Source: Clostridia bacterium (GTDB lineage Bacteria; Bacillota; Clostridia; Oscillospirales; CAG-272). Taken from it: 49,217 nt of DNA. Below the pieces are notes generated by a model, which was given only the letters and a program-made list of their open reading frames with translations, searched no databases and was not told the DNA's origin. The DNA is taken from NCBI GenBank assembly GCA_017550315.1, contig JAFZPN010000103.1, positions 1 to 49,217 of the forward strand, in the 5' to 3' direction. Position numbers and translations under genes: made by a program. Shown one piece after another: positions 40,354 through 49,179 of this stretch (position 1 is the stretch's first letter; every line of letters begins with the position of its first letter).

Positions 40354-42099
40354 TTATTTCTTCAGGCTGTCGTGCGGCATGCCGAGCATGTCTTCGAGGG
40401 AATGCGTGCAGGCCTTGGCATTGGCGGCGGCGCTCTCCTCGTCCGCACCGTTGGCGAGGATATAGAACTTGATCTTCGGTTCGGTGCCGGAGGGACGCGC
40501 CACGACGACGTTGCCGTTCTCCGTCGCCCAGTAGAGGACGTTGGACTTCGGCAGACCCGTGCCGCTCACCTCGCCCGTCAGGGTGTTCTTCGAGGTCTCG
40601 GCGAGGTAGTCGCGGATGTTCACCACGCGGGAGCCCGCGATCGTCTCCGGCTCGTCGGCACGGAGCTTTTCCATCAGGCCGCTGATCTTTTCCTTGCCGT
40701 CGAGGCCTTCCATATAGATCTCCGCGGCGTTTTCGGTGTAGCAGCCGTATTTTTTGTACAGCGATTCGATCGCGTCGATGAGGGTCATCCCTTTGAGCTC
40801 GTACCACGCCGCCATCTCGGTGATGAGCATGGAGGCGACGACGCCGTCCTTGTCGCGGGCGTACGGGCCTTTCATATAGCCGTAGCTCTCCTCGTAGCCG
40901 AGCAGGAACGTGCCGACGCCTTCCGCTTCGTGCTTCGCGATGACTTCGGCGATGAACTTGAAGCCGGTCAGAACGTTATAGAGTTCGACGCCGTGCGCCT
41001 TGCAGATCGCGGTGGCCATTTCGCTCGTGACGATGGTCTTGACGGCATAGGGATCGGCGGGCATCTTGTTCTGCTCTTCGAGCGCGGAGAAGATATAGTC
41101 GAGCAGGAGGGACCCCATCTGGTTGCCGGTGATGCAGCGGAACTTGCCCTCCGCATCGCGCGCCATGACGCCGACGCGGTCGCAGTCCGGGTCATTCGCG
41201 ATGATGAGATCGGAGTCGACCTCTTCCGCGATTTGGATGCCTTCGCTGAACGCGGCGGGATACTCCGGATTCGGCTTGTCAAGGCCCGGGAAGTCGCCGT
41301 TCGGGACGATCTGGGAGGGAACCGTGTAGAGATTCTTCACGCCGATGCGGCGGAGGACTTCCGGCACGATCCGGTAACCCGCGCCGCAGAGGGGCGTGTA
41401 GACCACGCGCAGCTCATCCGCGTCGCGGCGGACGGCGTCGGGATAGACCTGTTCGGCCATGCAGAGGTTCATGAAGATCTCGTCGAAATCCGCGCCGACG
41501 GAGACGATCAGGTCTTCGTTGACCTTCTCCGGGCCGGGGACGTCCGCGAAGATGTCCGAGGAGGCGATGAAATCCGCGACCTTCGTGGCGATGTCGCCCG
41601 TGGGCTGCGCGCCGTCTTCCCAGTAGAGCTTATAGCCGTTGTATGCCGAGGGGTTGTGAGACGCCGTGATGTTGATGCCCGCGATGCAGCCGAAGTACCG
41701 GACGCCGGCGGAGAGCATCGGGGTCGGACGGAGCTCGTCGAAGAGATAGCACTTGATGCCGTGCGCGGTCAGGACCTCGGCGCAGCGGCGGTCAAAGGCG
41801 GCGGAGTTGTTGCGGCTGTCGCATCCGAGCATGACGCCGCGGGCCTTCGCTTCTTCGCCGAAGGATTCGATCAGGCGGGCGACGCCCTCGGTGGCCTGCG
41901 CGACGGTGAAGAAATTCATGCGGTTGGTGCCCGCGCCCATCTTCGAGCGGAGGCCGCCCGTGCCGAATTCCATCGTCGAGCCAAACCGCATTTTGAGTTC
42001 GTCTTCGTCGTCCCGGATCGCGCGCAGTTCCGCTTTCGAGGCCTCGTCCACGGCGGGGGAGGCGAGCCATGCTTCGTATCTCTGTCTGTATGCTTCCAT
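40354..42099 (-). CDS. Alpha-D-phosphohexomutase (phosphoglucomutase/phosphomannomutase)
   Basis: 581 residues from ATG 42099 (AAAGGATTACCC upstream). Catalytic phosphoserine Ser147 in GINITASHNPSAYNGYK; metal-binding loop ANDPDCDRVG; sugar-binding loop LLGYEESYGY; phosphate-binding loop RPSGTEPKIKFY. Length and the N-terminal EFGTGGLRSKMGAGTNRMN fit the PgcA-type bacterial phosphoglucomutases that interconvert glucose 1- and 6-phosphate (some also mannose phosphates). Sits between the ACT-domain protein and the CE15 esterase in the htpG operon. Confidence 0.95.
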   Translation of the reverse strand: MEAYRQRYEAWLASPAVDEASKAELRAIRDDEDELKMRFGSTMEFGTGGLRSKMGAGTNRMNFFTVAQATEGVARLIESFGEEAKARGVMLGCDSRNNSAAFDRRCAEVLTAHGIKCYLFDELRPTPMLSAGVRYFGCIAGINITASHNPSAYNGYKLYWEDGAQPTGDIATKVADFIASSDIFADVPGPEKVNEDLIVSVGADFDEIFMNLCMAEQVYPDAVRRDADELRVVYTPLCGAGYRIVPEVLRRIGVKNLYTVPSQIVPNGDFPGLDKPNPEYPAAFSEGIQIAEEVDSDLIIANDPDCDRVGVMARDAEGKFRCITGNQMGSLLLDYIFSALEEQNKMPADPYAVKTIVTSEMATAICKAHGVELYNVLTGFKFIAEVIAKHEAEGVGTFLLGYEESYGYMKGPYARDKDGVVASMLITEMAAWYELKGMTLIDAIESLYKKYGCYTENAAEIYMEGLDGKEKISGLMEKLRADEPETIAGSRVVNIRDYLAETSKNTLTGEVSGTGLPKSNVLYWATENGNVVVARPSGTEPKIKFYILANGADEESAAANAKACTHSLEDMLGMPHDSLKK

Positions 42100-42138
42100 G
42101 GGTAATCCTTTCTGTATCAGCAAGTTTTGTTGACGGGA

Positions 42139-42954
42139 TCAGATCATGTCGTAGCTCCCGATCGTCTCGTAGCGGGCGTGGGAGCCTTCGAGGTAAAGGT
42201 AGAGCGCCGCGGTATCGGCATGGGTCATGTCGAAGCGGAAGTCGAGCGCCTCGCGCCCTTCGCCGGATTCCGTCGGATGTGCGGTGACGCTGACGGCCGA
42301 CGCACCGAGGGATTCACAGGCGGAGAGGAACATGCCCGGCGTCATCCCGTCTCCCGGCACGACCGAGAGCTCGAGATAGGCGGGGGGCGTTTTGCGCTTC
42401 GCCAGACCGCGCCGGACCAGCGCGAACCGCACGACGCTTTCGTCTCCGGCCGATATGTCGGAGGCCGCGGCGATTTTGAGATCGTACCGCGAGAGCAGGC
42501 GGCGGAAGGAGAGAAGCGCGCCGTCGGACGAATTCCAGACGGGCAGGATCGCGTGGGTGGCGCGTCCGGCGTAGACCTCTTCGGCGACCTCGCGGAAGCC
42601 CGGGAAGTAGGACGCCGTCACATGCCCGAAGAGGGTCGAGAAGCGGCGGTACGCGCGGTCGGAATAGGCGCTCCGGAGATACGCGACCCGCGCGGTGTCA
42701 TCCGGCTCCTCGTCTCCGTCGGAGAAGACCGAGGCGGCGCGGTTCCCCCAGCTTTCGGAAAACGCCCGGCAGAAGCCCGCGAATCCCGCCGTGTCTCCGC
42801 CGAGGCTTTCCCAGAGCCGTGCGATCTCCTCGGGGGAGGGAGGGGAGGAGAGTGCCGGCGCACTCCGGTTCACGATGTCCTCGAAGAGCCCCGCGCGGAG
42901 CGACCGGATCGCCTCCTCCTTTTCCGCGAGGAAGCGAAGATTGTCCCTGTCCAT
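42139..42954 (-). CDS. Truncated prephenate-dehydratase-like/ACT domain protein
   Basis: 271 residues; ATG 42954 overlaps the htpG stop (TGATG). About 1-75 is helical (possibly chorismate-mutase-like). Residues ~90-165 resemble lobe 1 of prephenate dehydratase, with ASYFPGFREVAEEVYAGRATHAILPVWNSSDGA matching the FEDVFEAV...GVVPIENS region. The roughly 100-residue second lobe seems missing: SAGDESVVRFALV, equivalent to the closing NxTRFLVI strand, follows at once, with the catalytic Thr replaced by Val. Residues ~190-271 look like a PheA-type ACT domain ending in IGSYDMI. Probably regulatory or catalytically altered. Confidence 0.6.
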   Translation of the reverse strand: MDRDNLRFLAEKEEAIRSLRAGLFEDIVNRSAPALSSPPSPEEIARLWESLGGDTAGFAGFCRAFSESWGNRAASVFSDGDEEPDDTARVAYLRSAYSDRAYRRFSTLFGHVTASYFPGFREVAEEVYAGRATHAILPVWNSSDGALLSFRRLLSRYDLKIAAASDISAGDESVVRFALVRRGLAKRKTPPAYLELSVVPGDGMTPGMFLSACESLGASAVSVTAHPTESGEGREALDFRFDMTHADTAALYLYLEGSHARYETIGSYDMI

Positions 42955-44828
42955 CAGCCGAGACGGTTCAAGAGATCATAGCTGCCCGCGAGGAACTCGA
43001 CGAGCTCGTCCGCGGAGAGCTGACGCTGCGCGAGGGAGGCGAGGAGGTAGATCTGTTTCGCGAGCGAGGCGGCGTCCTCTTCCTTGCCTTCGTCGAGGAG
43101 GGCGGCGAGCTTGGCGGTCAGCGGGGAAGCGGTGTTGACGAGCAGCGTCTGTTCTAAGGGCAGATCCCCGCCCATGCGGTAGAGCTTCATCATGTCGTTC
43201 ATGCGGCGGCTTTCCTCGGGGATGTTGAGGATCGCGGGCGTCTTTTCGTCGCGCAGACGCTCAAATTCGACCTTCGTATGCTCTCCGGCGGCCTTCTTGA
43301 AGCATTCGGCCACGGCGGGCAGCTCGGTCTTGTCCCCGTCGGCTTTGAAGGCGTCGGCGAGCTCCGCGTCGATGCGGGCGAACTTCACGCCCTCGCGGGT
43401 CTCTTCGATCACGCTGATGAACTGCGTGTCGATGATCCGGTCGAGCACGACGATCTCGATGCCCTCGTCCCGGAACATCTTTACGTACTTGGACTGCGCG
43501 GTCACGTCGGAGGCGTAGTAGATCTTGTTCTCGTGCTTTTCCTTCGCCCCCTCGAGGTATTCGTCGAGCGTGCGGTATGTGCCGTCGGTCGTCTCGAAGA
43601 GGACGGAGTCCTTCACGCGGTCGAAGAATCTGCGGTCGCGCAGGGAGCCGTATTCCACGAAGGTCTTGAGATCGCGCCAGATCTTCTCATATTCCTCGCG
43701 CTCGTTCGTGAACATGCTGTTCAGCTTGTCCGCGACCTTCTTCGTGATGTGCTGGCTGATTTTGGTGACATAGCCGGAATTCTGCAGATAGCTGCGGGAG
43801 ACGTTCAGGGGGAGCTCCGGGCAGTCGAGAACGCCCTTGAGCATCAGCAGATACTCCGGGATGACCTCCTTGATGTTGTCCGCGACGAAGACCTGGTTGT
43901 AGTAAAGCTTGATCTGCCCTTCGAGGCTGTCGAACTCGCTCGCGATCCGCGGGAAGTAGAGGATTCCCTTGAAATTGAGCGGATAATCGGCCTTCAGGTG
44001 AATGTGGAACAGCGGTTCCTTCCAGTCATGAAAGACCTTCTGGTAAAACGCCTTGTACTCCTCGTCGGTGCAGTCGGAGGGATTCTTCTGCCAGAGGGGA
44101 TGCGTGTCGTTGACGGGCTTTTCTTCCTTCGGCTCCTCGCCTTCCTTGGTTTCTTTCTCTTCGCCGTCGTCGAAATAGATTTCCTCGGGCATGAACGCGC
44201 AGTACTTGTCGAGGATCTCGCGCAGCTTCCAGCCGGAGAGGAATTCCTTGCCCTCGTCGCTGATGTGCATGACGACCGCGGTGCCGAAGCCGGGGACGTA
44301 GTTGTCGGGATCGTCGTAGTCCTCGGTGATCTCGTAGTTGCCGTCGTCGCCGCAGGTCCATTTGACCGCCGGGCCGCCCTGATACGAGCGCGTGATGACC
44401 TCGACCCTGTCGGAGACCATGAAGGCGGAATAGAAGCCGAGGCCGAAGTGGCCGATGATGCCGTTCTGCGCGGCGTCCGCTTCGCTGCCCTCGTACTTCT
44501 GGATGAAGTCGAGCGCGCCGGAGAGGGCGATCTGGCAGATGTATTTCTCGACCTCCTCCTTCGTCATGCCGATGCCGTTGTCGATGACGGTGATCGTGGA
44601 GGCGTCCTTATCGAGCTCCACCCAGATCTTCTCACCGGAGAGCTCGACGTCGGCCTCTCCGAGGGAGTTGAGGCGGCGCAGCTTCGTGATGGCGTCGCAC
44701 GCGTTGGAGACGATCTCGCGTAGGAAGATTTCCTTGTCGGAATACAGCCATTTCTTGATGATGGGGAAGATATGCTCGAGCTCAATCGAGATTCCTCCCC
44801 GCACGGGGGTCTTTTCGTTTTCGTCCAT
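42954..44828 (-). CDS. htpG: Hsp90-family chaperone HtpG
   Basis: 624 residues. GHKL ATPase domain: EIFLREIVSNACDA (Mg-binding Asn), VIDNGIGMTKEEVE (ATP base, Asp), GHFGLGFYSAFMV; middle-domain RGVLDCPELPLNVSRSYLQN-type block with the catalytic Arg; C-terminal dimerisation domain. It assists folding of client proteins under stress. First gene of an operon with the ACT-domain protein, phosphoglucomutase and CE15 esterase. Promoter is plain SigA; no CIRCE inverted repeat is seen. Confidence 0.96.
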   Translation of the reverse strand: MDENEKTPVRGGISIELEHIFPIIKKWLYSDKEIFLREIVSNACDAITKLRRLNSLGEADVELSGEKIWVELDKDASTITVIDNGIGMTKEEVEKYICQIALSGALDFIQKYEGSEADAAQNGIIGHFGLGFYSAFMVSDRVEVITRSYQGGPAVKWTCGDDGNYEITEDYDDPDNYVPGFGTAVVMHISDEGKEFLSGWKLREILDKYCAFMPEEIYFDDGEEKETKEGEEPKEEKPVNDTHPLWQKNPSDCTDEEYKAFYQKVFHDWKEPLFHIHLKADYPLNFKGILYFPRIASEFDSLEGQIKLYYNQVFVADNIKEVIPEYLLMLKGVLDCPELPLNVSRSYLQNSGYVTKISQHITKKVADKLNSMFTNEREEYEKIWRDLKTFVEYGSLRDRRFFDRVKDSVLFETTDGTYRTLDEYLEGAKEKHENKIYYASDVTAQSKYVKMFRDEGIEIVVLDRIIDTQFISVIEETREGVKFARIDAELADAFKADGDKTELPAVAECFKKAAGEHTKVEFERLRDEKTPAILNIPEESRRMNDMMKLYRMGGDLPLEQTLLVNTASPLTAKLAALLDEGKEEDAASLAKQIYLLASLAQRQLSADELVEFLAGSYDLLNRLG

Positions 44829-44869
44829 ATTGAAATGTCACTCCTTTTTCTTCCGGATTGTTCAAAAAC

Positions 44870-44898
44870 ATTATAGTCTTGCCGCTCTTCCTTGTCAA
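44870..44898 (-). promoter_or_regulatory. Consensus SigA promoter of htpG operon
   Basis: Minus strand TTGACA (44898-44893), 17-base spacer, TATAAT (44875-44870), 41 bases before ATG 44828. Confidence 0.88.
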
Positions 44899-44980
44899 GG
44901 CATGCTCGGGAAATGTTTCAAAAGATTAAAAAACACATCCGGGACAGCATTAAAATTCTCTGAGAAATGAGCCGATCCTC

Positions 44981-45009
44981 TTGCAAAATCCGCGCGGGAG
45001 CGTTATAAT
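44981..45009 (+). promoter_or_regulatory. SigA-type promoter of the AI-2E-family transporter gene
   Basis: TTGCAA (44981-44986), 17-base spacer, TATAAT (45004-45009), 56 bases before TTG 45066. Confidence 0.82.
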
Positions 45010-45065
45010 AAGACAAAAGTTGTCCTGTACCGTCCGGGATGCCCGGGCAGAGGGGAGGCGCATCC

Positions 45066-46367
45066 TTGAAACTCGACTGGAAAAATCACGACCGGGAGAC
45101 CCTGCCGTCGAAGATCCTCGTGATCGTCGGCGTGCTGGTGGCCGGCGTTCTGCTGTATATCTGGCGCGAGCCGATCGGCAGCGTCGTCAAAGCCTTCGTG
45201 GGCGCCGTGAAGCCGCTTCTCTATGCCGTCATCATCGCCTACATCCTCTGGCCGATGCTGCGGTTCTTCGAGAACAAGGTCTTCGCGAAGCTGAACGAAA
45301 AAAAGCTGCGCCGCCGTCTGGTCCGCATCCTGTCGCTGCTTTGCACGTATGTCATTTTCCTCCTGCTCCTCGTGCTGTTCTTCTCGACGGTCATTCCGCA
45401 GGTGTCGGACAGCTTCCGCAGCCTTGTGGACCGTCTCCGCGATTACATCGACAGCGGTTCCACGTGGATCGACACCATGACGGTGAAATACCCCTTCCTC
45501 GACGGGATTTTTGAATCCAACCTGTTCGAGATGCTCCAGACCAATCTTAACAACTGGCTGAAAGACAGCATCAACAACCTGGTGGAGAATATCAGCCCGA
45601 TCTTCAACAACGTTTCCTCGGTTGCGGTCGGCATGACGAACGTCATCCTCGGCATCGTCTTCGCCGTGTACTTGCTGCTCTACAAGGAAAATCTCTTCGC
45701 GCAGCTTGAGAAGTTCACGAAGTCCGTCATGAAGGACAGGATCTACGAGCGTTTCACGCACTATGCGAAGCTCGCGGACCGCACCTTCGGCGGCTTCATC
45801 AGCGGCAAGCTCATCGACTCGATCATCGTCGGCCTGCTCTGCTTCATCCTCATGAAGATCTTCCGCATGCCGTATGCCTCCCTCATCGCGATGATCATCG
45901 GCGTCACGAACGTCATTCCGTTCTTCGGTCCGTTCATCGGCGCGATCCCCTCCGCGTTCTTCATCTTTGTCGCGGAGCCGAAGATGACCTTATGGTTCAT
46001 TCTTCTCATCGTCGTCCTGCAGCAGATCGACGGCAACGTCATCGGTCCGCGGATTTTAGGCGACTTCGTGGGACTCTCGCCGCTCTGGATCATCGTCGCG
46101 ATCACGATCATGGGCGGACTCTTCGGGCCTTTCGGTTTGTTCTTCGGCGTTCCGACCTTCGCCGTGATCTACGCGGTGGTGAAGGAGCTGACCGAGAGGA
46201 AGCTCGAATCAAACGGACTGCCGCGCCCGACGGAGGAATACTATCAAGATATCACGTACGAGGAGATCGTGAAGCCGCAGCGGCGTGAGCTTCCCTTCAA
46301 GAATACGGTCGAATCGGCTGTCGGCCAGTGGATCGACAAGCTGAAAAACAACGGAGGGAAATCATGA
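45066..46367 (+). CDS. AI-2E family transporter
   Basis: 433 residues if TTG 45066 is the start: GAGGGGAGGCG precedes it, while the in-frame codon at 45039 lacks a site. Seven or eight membrane helices with family segments FGGFISGKLIDSIIVGLLCFI, GVTNVIPFFGPFIGAIPSAFF and IDGNVIGPRILGDFVGLSPLWII. The family includes TqsA (AI-2 exporter) and Na+/H+ antiporters, so the substrate is not fixed by similarity. The stop overlaps the next ATG (ATGA). Confidence 0.9.
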   Translation: MKLDWKNHDRETLPSKILVIVGVLVAGVLLYIWREPIGSVVKAFVGAVKPLLYAVIIAYILWPMLRFFENKVFAKLNEKKLRRRLVRILSLLCTYVIFLLLLVLFFSTVIPQVSDSFRSLVDRLRDYIDSGSTWIDTMTVKYPFLDGIFESNLFEMLQTNLNNWLKDSINNLVENISPIFNNVSSVAVGMTNVILGIVFAVYLLLYKENLFAQLEKFTKSVMKDRIYERFTHYAKLADRTFGGFISGKLIDSIIVGLLCFILMKIFRMPYASLIAMIIGVTNVIPFFGPFIGAIPSAFFIFVAEPKMTLWFILLIVVLQQIDGNVIGPRILGDFVGLSPLWIIVAITIMGGLFGPFGLFFGVPTFAVIYAVVKELTERKLESNGLPRPTEEYYQDITYEEIVKPQRRELPFKNTVESAVGQWIDKLKNNGGKS

Positions 46368-47086
46368 AATCCGTTATCACGAAAGACAACGTCCGCTTCT
46401 TTGCTTATGTCAACGACGGCTTTCTGAAAGGTCCGGCGCGCGGGCTGGTCATCGATTTCAAGGGCCTCGGCGGCATGGCCATGTACGGAGAGGACACCGA
46501 GGACGGACGCGGGCGGCGCTATGGGGAGCGGGGGATCCTCTTCGTGATCCCCTACGTCAATCCGTGGGCGTGGATGAATCCCTTTGCCGTCCGGGAGACC
46601 GACGAGATCCTCGACGCCGTGTATGCGCGGACAGGCGGGCCCGTTCCGGTCGTCGCGAGCGGCGGAAGCATGGGCGGGCTCTCCTGCCTCGTCTACACCC
46701 GGTATGCCGCGCGGACCCCGGTCGCCTGCGTCGCGAACTGCCCGGTCTGCGATCTGCCGTATCACTATACCGAACGCCCCGATCTCCCGCGCACCCTGTA
46801 CAGCGCTTTCGGGGACGCGGATGACGAAACGCTGGAGGCGGCGATGCAAAAGGCCTCCCCGTACCACCTCGCCCTGAACCGCGACATGCCGAAGATCCCT
46901 TACACGATCTTCCACTGCACGGAGGACCGCGCGGTGAACAAGGCGATGCACTCCGACCGCTTTGTCGAGGAGCTCGCGAAGTTTGCTCCGGTCACGTACA
47001 TCCCCGTCCCGGGCCGCGATCACTGCGACCTCGGGGAGGAGATGTGGGTGAAGTACGAGGAGACGATCCTGAACGCGCTGCTCTGA
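46364..47086 (+). CDS. Alpha/beta hydrolase (S9/dienelactone-hydrolase-like)
   Basis: 240 residues from ATG 46364 (GGAGGG upstream), overlapping the AI-2E transporter stop. Nucleophile elbow VASGGSMGGLSC near residue 104, acid in FHCTEDRAV (about 190) and His in PGRDHCDLGEE (about 222) give a full Ser-Asp-His triad. No signal peptide. Substrate unknown; could be an esterase or peptidase. Ends at a bidirectional terminator. Confidence 0.85.
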   Translation: MKSVITKDNVRFFAYVNDGFLKGPARGLVIDFKGLGGMAMYGEDTEDGRGRRYGERGILFVIPYVNPWAWMNPFAVRETDEILDAVYARTGGPVPVVASGGSMGGLSCLVYTRYAARTPVACVANCPVCDLPYHYTERPDLPRTLYSAFGDADDETLEAAMQKASPYHLALNRDMPKIPYTIFHCTEDRAVNKAMHSDRFVEELAKFAPVTYIPVPGRDHCDLGEEMWVKYEETILNALL

Positions 47087-47110
47087 GCGGAATCGAATCA
47101 AAGAATCAAA

Positions 47111-47137
47111 CAGAGGAGTTTGCCGCTCCTCTGTTTT
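47111..47137. terminator. Bidirectional terminator between hydrolase and cwlD-like gene
   Basis: CAGAGGAG/CTCCTCTG perfect 8-base stem, 7-base loop, TTTTGC on plus and TTTGATT on minus. Confidence 0.9.
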
Positions 47138-47140
47138 GCT

Positions 47141-47902
47141 TCACTCTTCTGTTCGCCGCGCGAGGAATTCCATCACCGGGACCGTAACCGCCGCCGCGAT
47201 TCGCTGCTGATACGCCGGATCGGTGAGCAGCGCGCGCTCGTCGGGATTCGAGAGGAATCCGCACTCGACGAGGACCGCCGGGATCCGGATGCGGTGCAGG
47301 AGATAGATCGCGTCCGTCGCCCGCTTGCTCTCCCGCTCGTTTGCGGGATCGAGCCGCAGGCGGGCGGAGGTGCGGATCCGGGCTGCCAGCTCCTCCGATG
47401 CGTCCGTGTTCGGCGAATAGTAGACCTGCATCCCCCGGCAGGATCTCTGCGGAAATTGATTCATGTGCACCGAGAGAAACACGGCCGCGCCGGATTCCTC
47501 GGCAAAACGCAGGCGGTTTCGCAGGTCGTAGGTCTTCTGATTCCCGCGGTAGTCCTCGAGATCGCGGTAATAATCGTAGAGCAGAACGTCCTCGGTCCGG
47601 GTCACGGCTGCCGGGACGCCGAAGAGGGAACAGAGATCAGTGATTCGCTGACTGACGGCGAGGTTGAGATCCTTTTCGAGCACGTCCCCCGCCGAGGCGC
47701 CGCCATCCTCTCCGCCGTGTCCGGGGTCGATCACGAGGAGGGGCTTCGGTGCGTCGCTCGGATCGGAGTCCGCGGCAGCCGGGACAGCGGGCATGCTCAC
47801 GCGTTCCAGCGCGGCGCGGCCGAGGAAAAAGCACCCCGACGCCAGGATGACGGCAATCAGCGAGTACTGTGTGAGCAGACGGATGGTTGAGGATGAACGC
47901 AT
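47141..47902 (-). CDS. cwlD: N-acetylmuramoyl-L-alanine amidase, CwlD-like
   Basis: 253 residues from ATG 47902 (CGGAGGTCC upstream). N-terminal signal or anchor helix (LLTQYSLIAVILASGCFFLG), then an Amidase_3 catalytic domain: VIDPGHGGEDGGA (first zinc His), EKDLNLAV (Glu ligand), SVHMNQF (second His) and VLVECGFLSN (catalytic Glu). The SVHMNxF and DLEDYRGNQKTYDLRNR blocks are typical of CwlD, which with PdaA makes muramic-delta-lactam in spore cortex. The sporulation role is consistent with spoIIR in the same window; a vegetative amidase cannot be excluded. Confidence 0.87.
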   Translation of the reverse strand: MRSSSTIRLLTQYSLIAVILASGCFFLGRAALERVSMPAVPAAADSDPSDAPKPLLVIDPGHGGEDGGASAGDVLEKDLNLAVSQRITDLCSLFGVPAAVTRTEDVLLYDYYRDLEDYRGNQKTYDLRNRLRFAEESGAAVFLSVHMNQFPQRSCRGMQVYYSPNTDASEELAARIRTSARLRLDPANERESKRATDAIYLLHRIRIPAVLVECGFLSNPDERALLTDPAYQQRIAAAVTVPVMEFLARRTEE

Positions 47903-47994
47903 GGGGGACCTCCGTTTTTGTCAGAGTATATGCAGACGGGGAAGAGGGCAGAACGGGACAGCGCGCCGTTTTCTCACGAATTTGCGGATCCCGG

Positions 47995-48023
47995 TTGACG
48001 TTCGAGCGAGAATCCGGTATAAT
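47995..48023 (+). promoter_or_regulatory. SigA-type promoter of the P-loop kinase/UDG operon
   Basis: TTGACG (47995-48000), 17-base spacer, TATAAT (48018-48023), 51 bases before ATG 48075. Confidence 0.85.
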
Positions 48024-48074
48024 ATACGTGTTTCAAGCAGGAAGAATGCCCCGGACGGGGAGAGGGAGGCGCGG

Positions 48075-48623
48075 ATGGAGCGGGTGCTGGTGATCGGCGG
48101 ATGCGGCGCGGGGAAGACCACGTTCGCGAAGAAACTGGCCGGGATCACCGGTCTGCCCCTCGTCCACCTCGACGTGCTCGGATGGCGGGGAAACTGGGAA
48201 AAGGTCCCGCACGAGGAATTCGACGAAAAGCTCGCCGAGGTCGTCGCGCGCGAGCGGTGGATCACCGACGGCAATTACGGCCGCACGATTCCCGTGAGGC
48301 TCCGGCGGGCGGACACCGTCTTCTGGTTCGACCTGCCCGGCATCGTCTGCGCCGGCGGGGTCCTTGACAGGATGATCCGCAACCGCGGAAAGAGCCGGGA
48401 CGACATGGGCGGAGACTGCCGCGAAACGCTGGACAGGGAGCGGCTCGGCTTTTTGTGGTACGCCCTGACGATGAACCGCAAAAGCAGGAAAAAGATCCGC
48501 GGGATGCTCGCAGAATATCCCGATGTGCGCCTGATCGTCTTTCATACGCGGCGGCAGGCGGAGAGGTATCTCGAAACGCTCGCGGAAGAGCTGGGGAAGG
48601 AGGAACAGGATGGAGTGGAGTGA
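48075..48623 (+). CDS. P-loop adenylate-kinase-like protein (FlaR/topology-modulation type)
   Basis: 182 residues from ATG 48075 (GGGAGGCGC upstream). Walker A VLVIGGCGAGKTTFAKKLA at the extreme N-terminus, then the family pattern LPLVHLDVLGWRGNWEKVPHEEF, ITDGNYGRT and LRRADTVFWFDLP, with an Arg-rich lid region. Relatives are annotated as topology modulation protein or AAA-type kinase, without a proven substrate. Its 3' end overlaps the uracil-DNA glycosylase gene by 14 bases. Confidence 0.85.
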   Translation: MERVLVIGGCGAGKTTFAKKLAGITGLPLVHLDVLGWRGNWEKVPHEEFDEKLAEVVARERWITDGNYGRTIPVRLRRADTVFWFDLPGIVCAGGVLDRMIRNRGKSRDDMGGDCRETLDRERLGFLWYALTMNRKSRKKIRGMLAEYPDVRLIVFHTRRQAERYLETLAEELGKEEQDGVE

Positions 48624-49179
48624 ACTCGAAGCAAAATGCGCGGCCTGTCACGGATGCGCGCTCTGGCAGACCCGGACGAATCTCGTGTTCGGGACGGGCA
48701 GCCGGACAGCGTCCCTGATGTTCGTCGGGGAAGCGCCGGGCGAGCAGGAGGATCTCTCCGGGATCCCGTTCGTCGGCGCAGCGGGACAACTGCTCGACAA
48801 GTACCTCGAAGCGGTCGGCATCGCGCGAGAAGAGGTCTATATCGCGAACATTCTCAAGTGCCGTCCGCCCCGCAACCGCGATCCTCTGCCGGAGGAACAG
48901 GACGCCTGTATCGGACATCTGCGGGAGCAGGTCAAGCTGATCCGCCCGAAGATGATCGTATGCCTCGGCCGCATCTCCGCCATGCGCCTGATCCATCCGG
49001 ACTACCGGATCACGAAGGAGCACGGGCAGATGGTGAAGAAAGGCGCATTCCTGCTCACGGCTGTCTATCATCCCTCGGCGCTTCTGCGCGACGCTTCCAA
49101 AAAAGAGGACATGTACCGCGACATGAAGGCGATCCGCGACACCCTGCGCACCCTCGAAGCCGCGGAACCACAAGCGTGA
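48610..49179 (+). CDS. Uracil-DNA glycosylase, family 4 (iron-sulfur)
   Basis: 189 residues from ATG 48610 (AAGGAGGAACAGG upstream). Cluster cysteines CAACHGC at 10-16 and KCRPPRNRDP, motif A VGEAPGEQEDLSGIPFVGAAG (uracil binding and catalysis), and the C-terminal YHPSALLRDA motif B are all present. Family 4 enzymes remove uracil from DNA using a 4Fe-4S cluster for structure. Embedded start in the kinase gene implies coupled expression. The last 38 bases of the window (49180-49217) hold no recognisable feature. Confidence 0.95.
   Translation: MEWSELEAKCAACHGCALWQTRTNLVFGTGSRTASLMFVGEAPGEQEDLSGIPFVGAAGQLLDKYLEAVGIAREEVYIANILKCRPPRNRDPLPEEQDACIGHLREQVKLIRPKMIVCLGRISAMRLIHPDYRITKEHGQMVKKGAFLLTAVYHPSALLRDASKKEDMYRDMKAIRDTLRTLEAAEPQA

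Noticed and set aside
44829..44980. A CIRCE heat-shock element before htpG
   Set aside because: No TTAGCACTC-N9-GAGTGCTAA-like inverted repeat is present; only a normal SigA promoter is seen.
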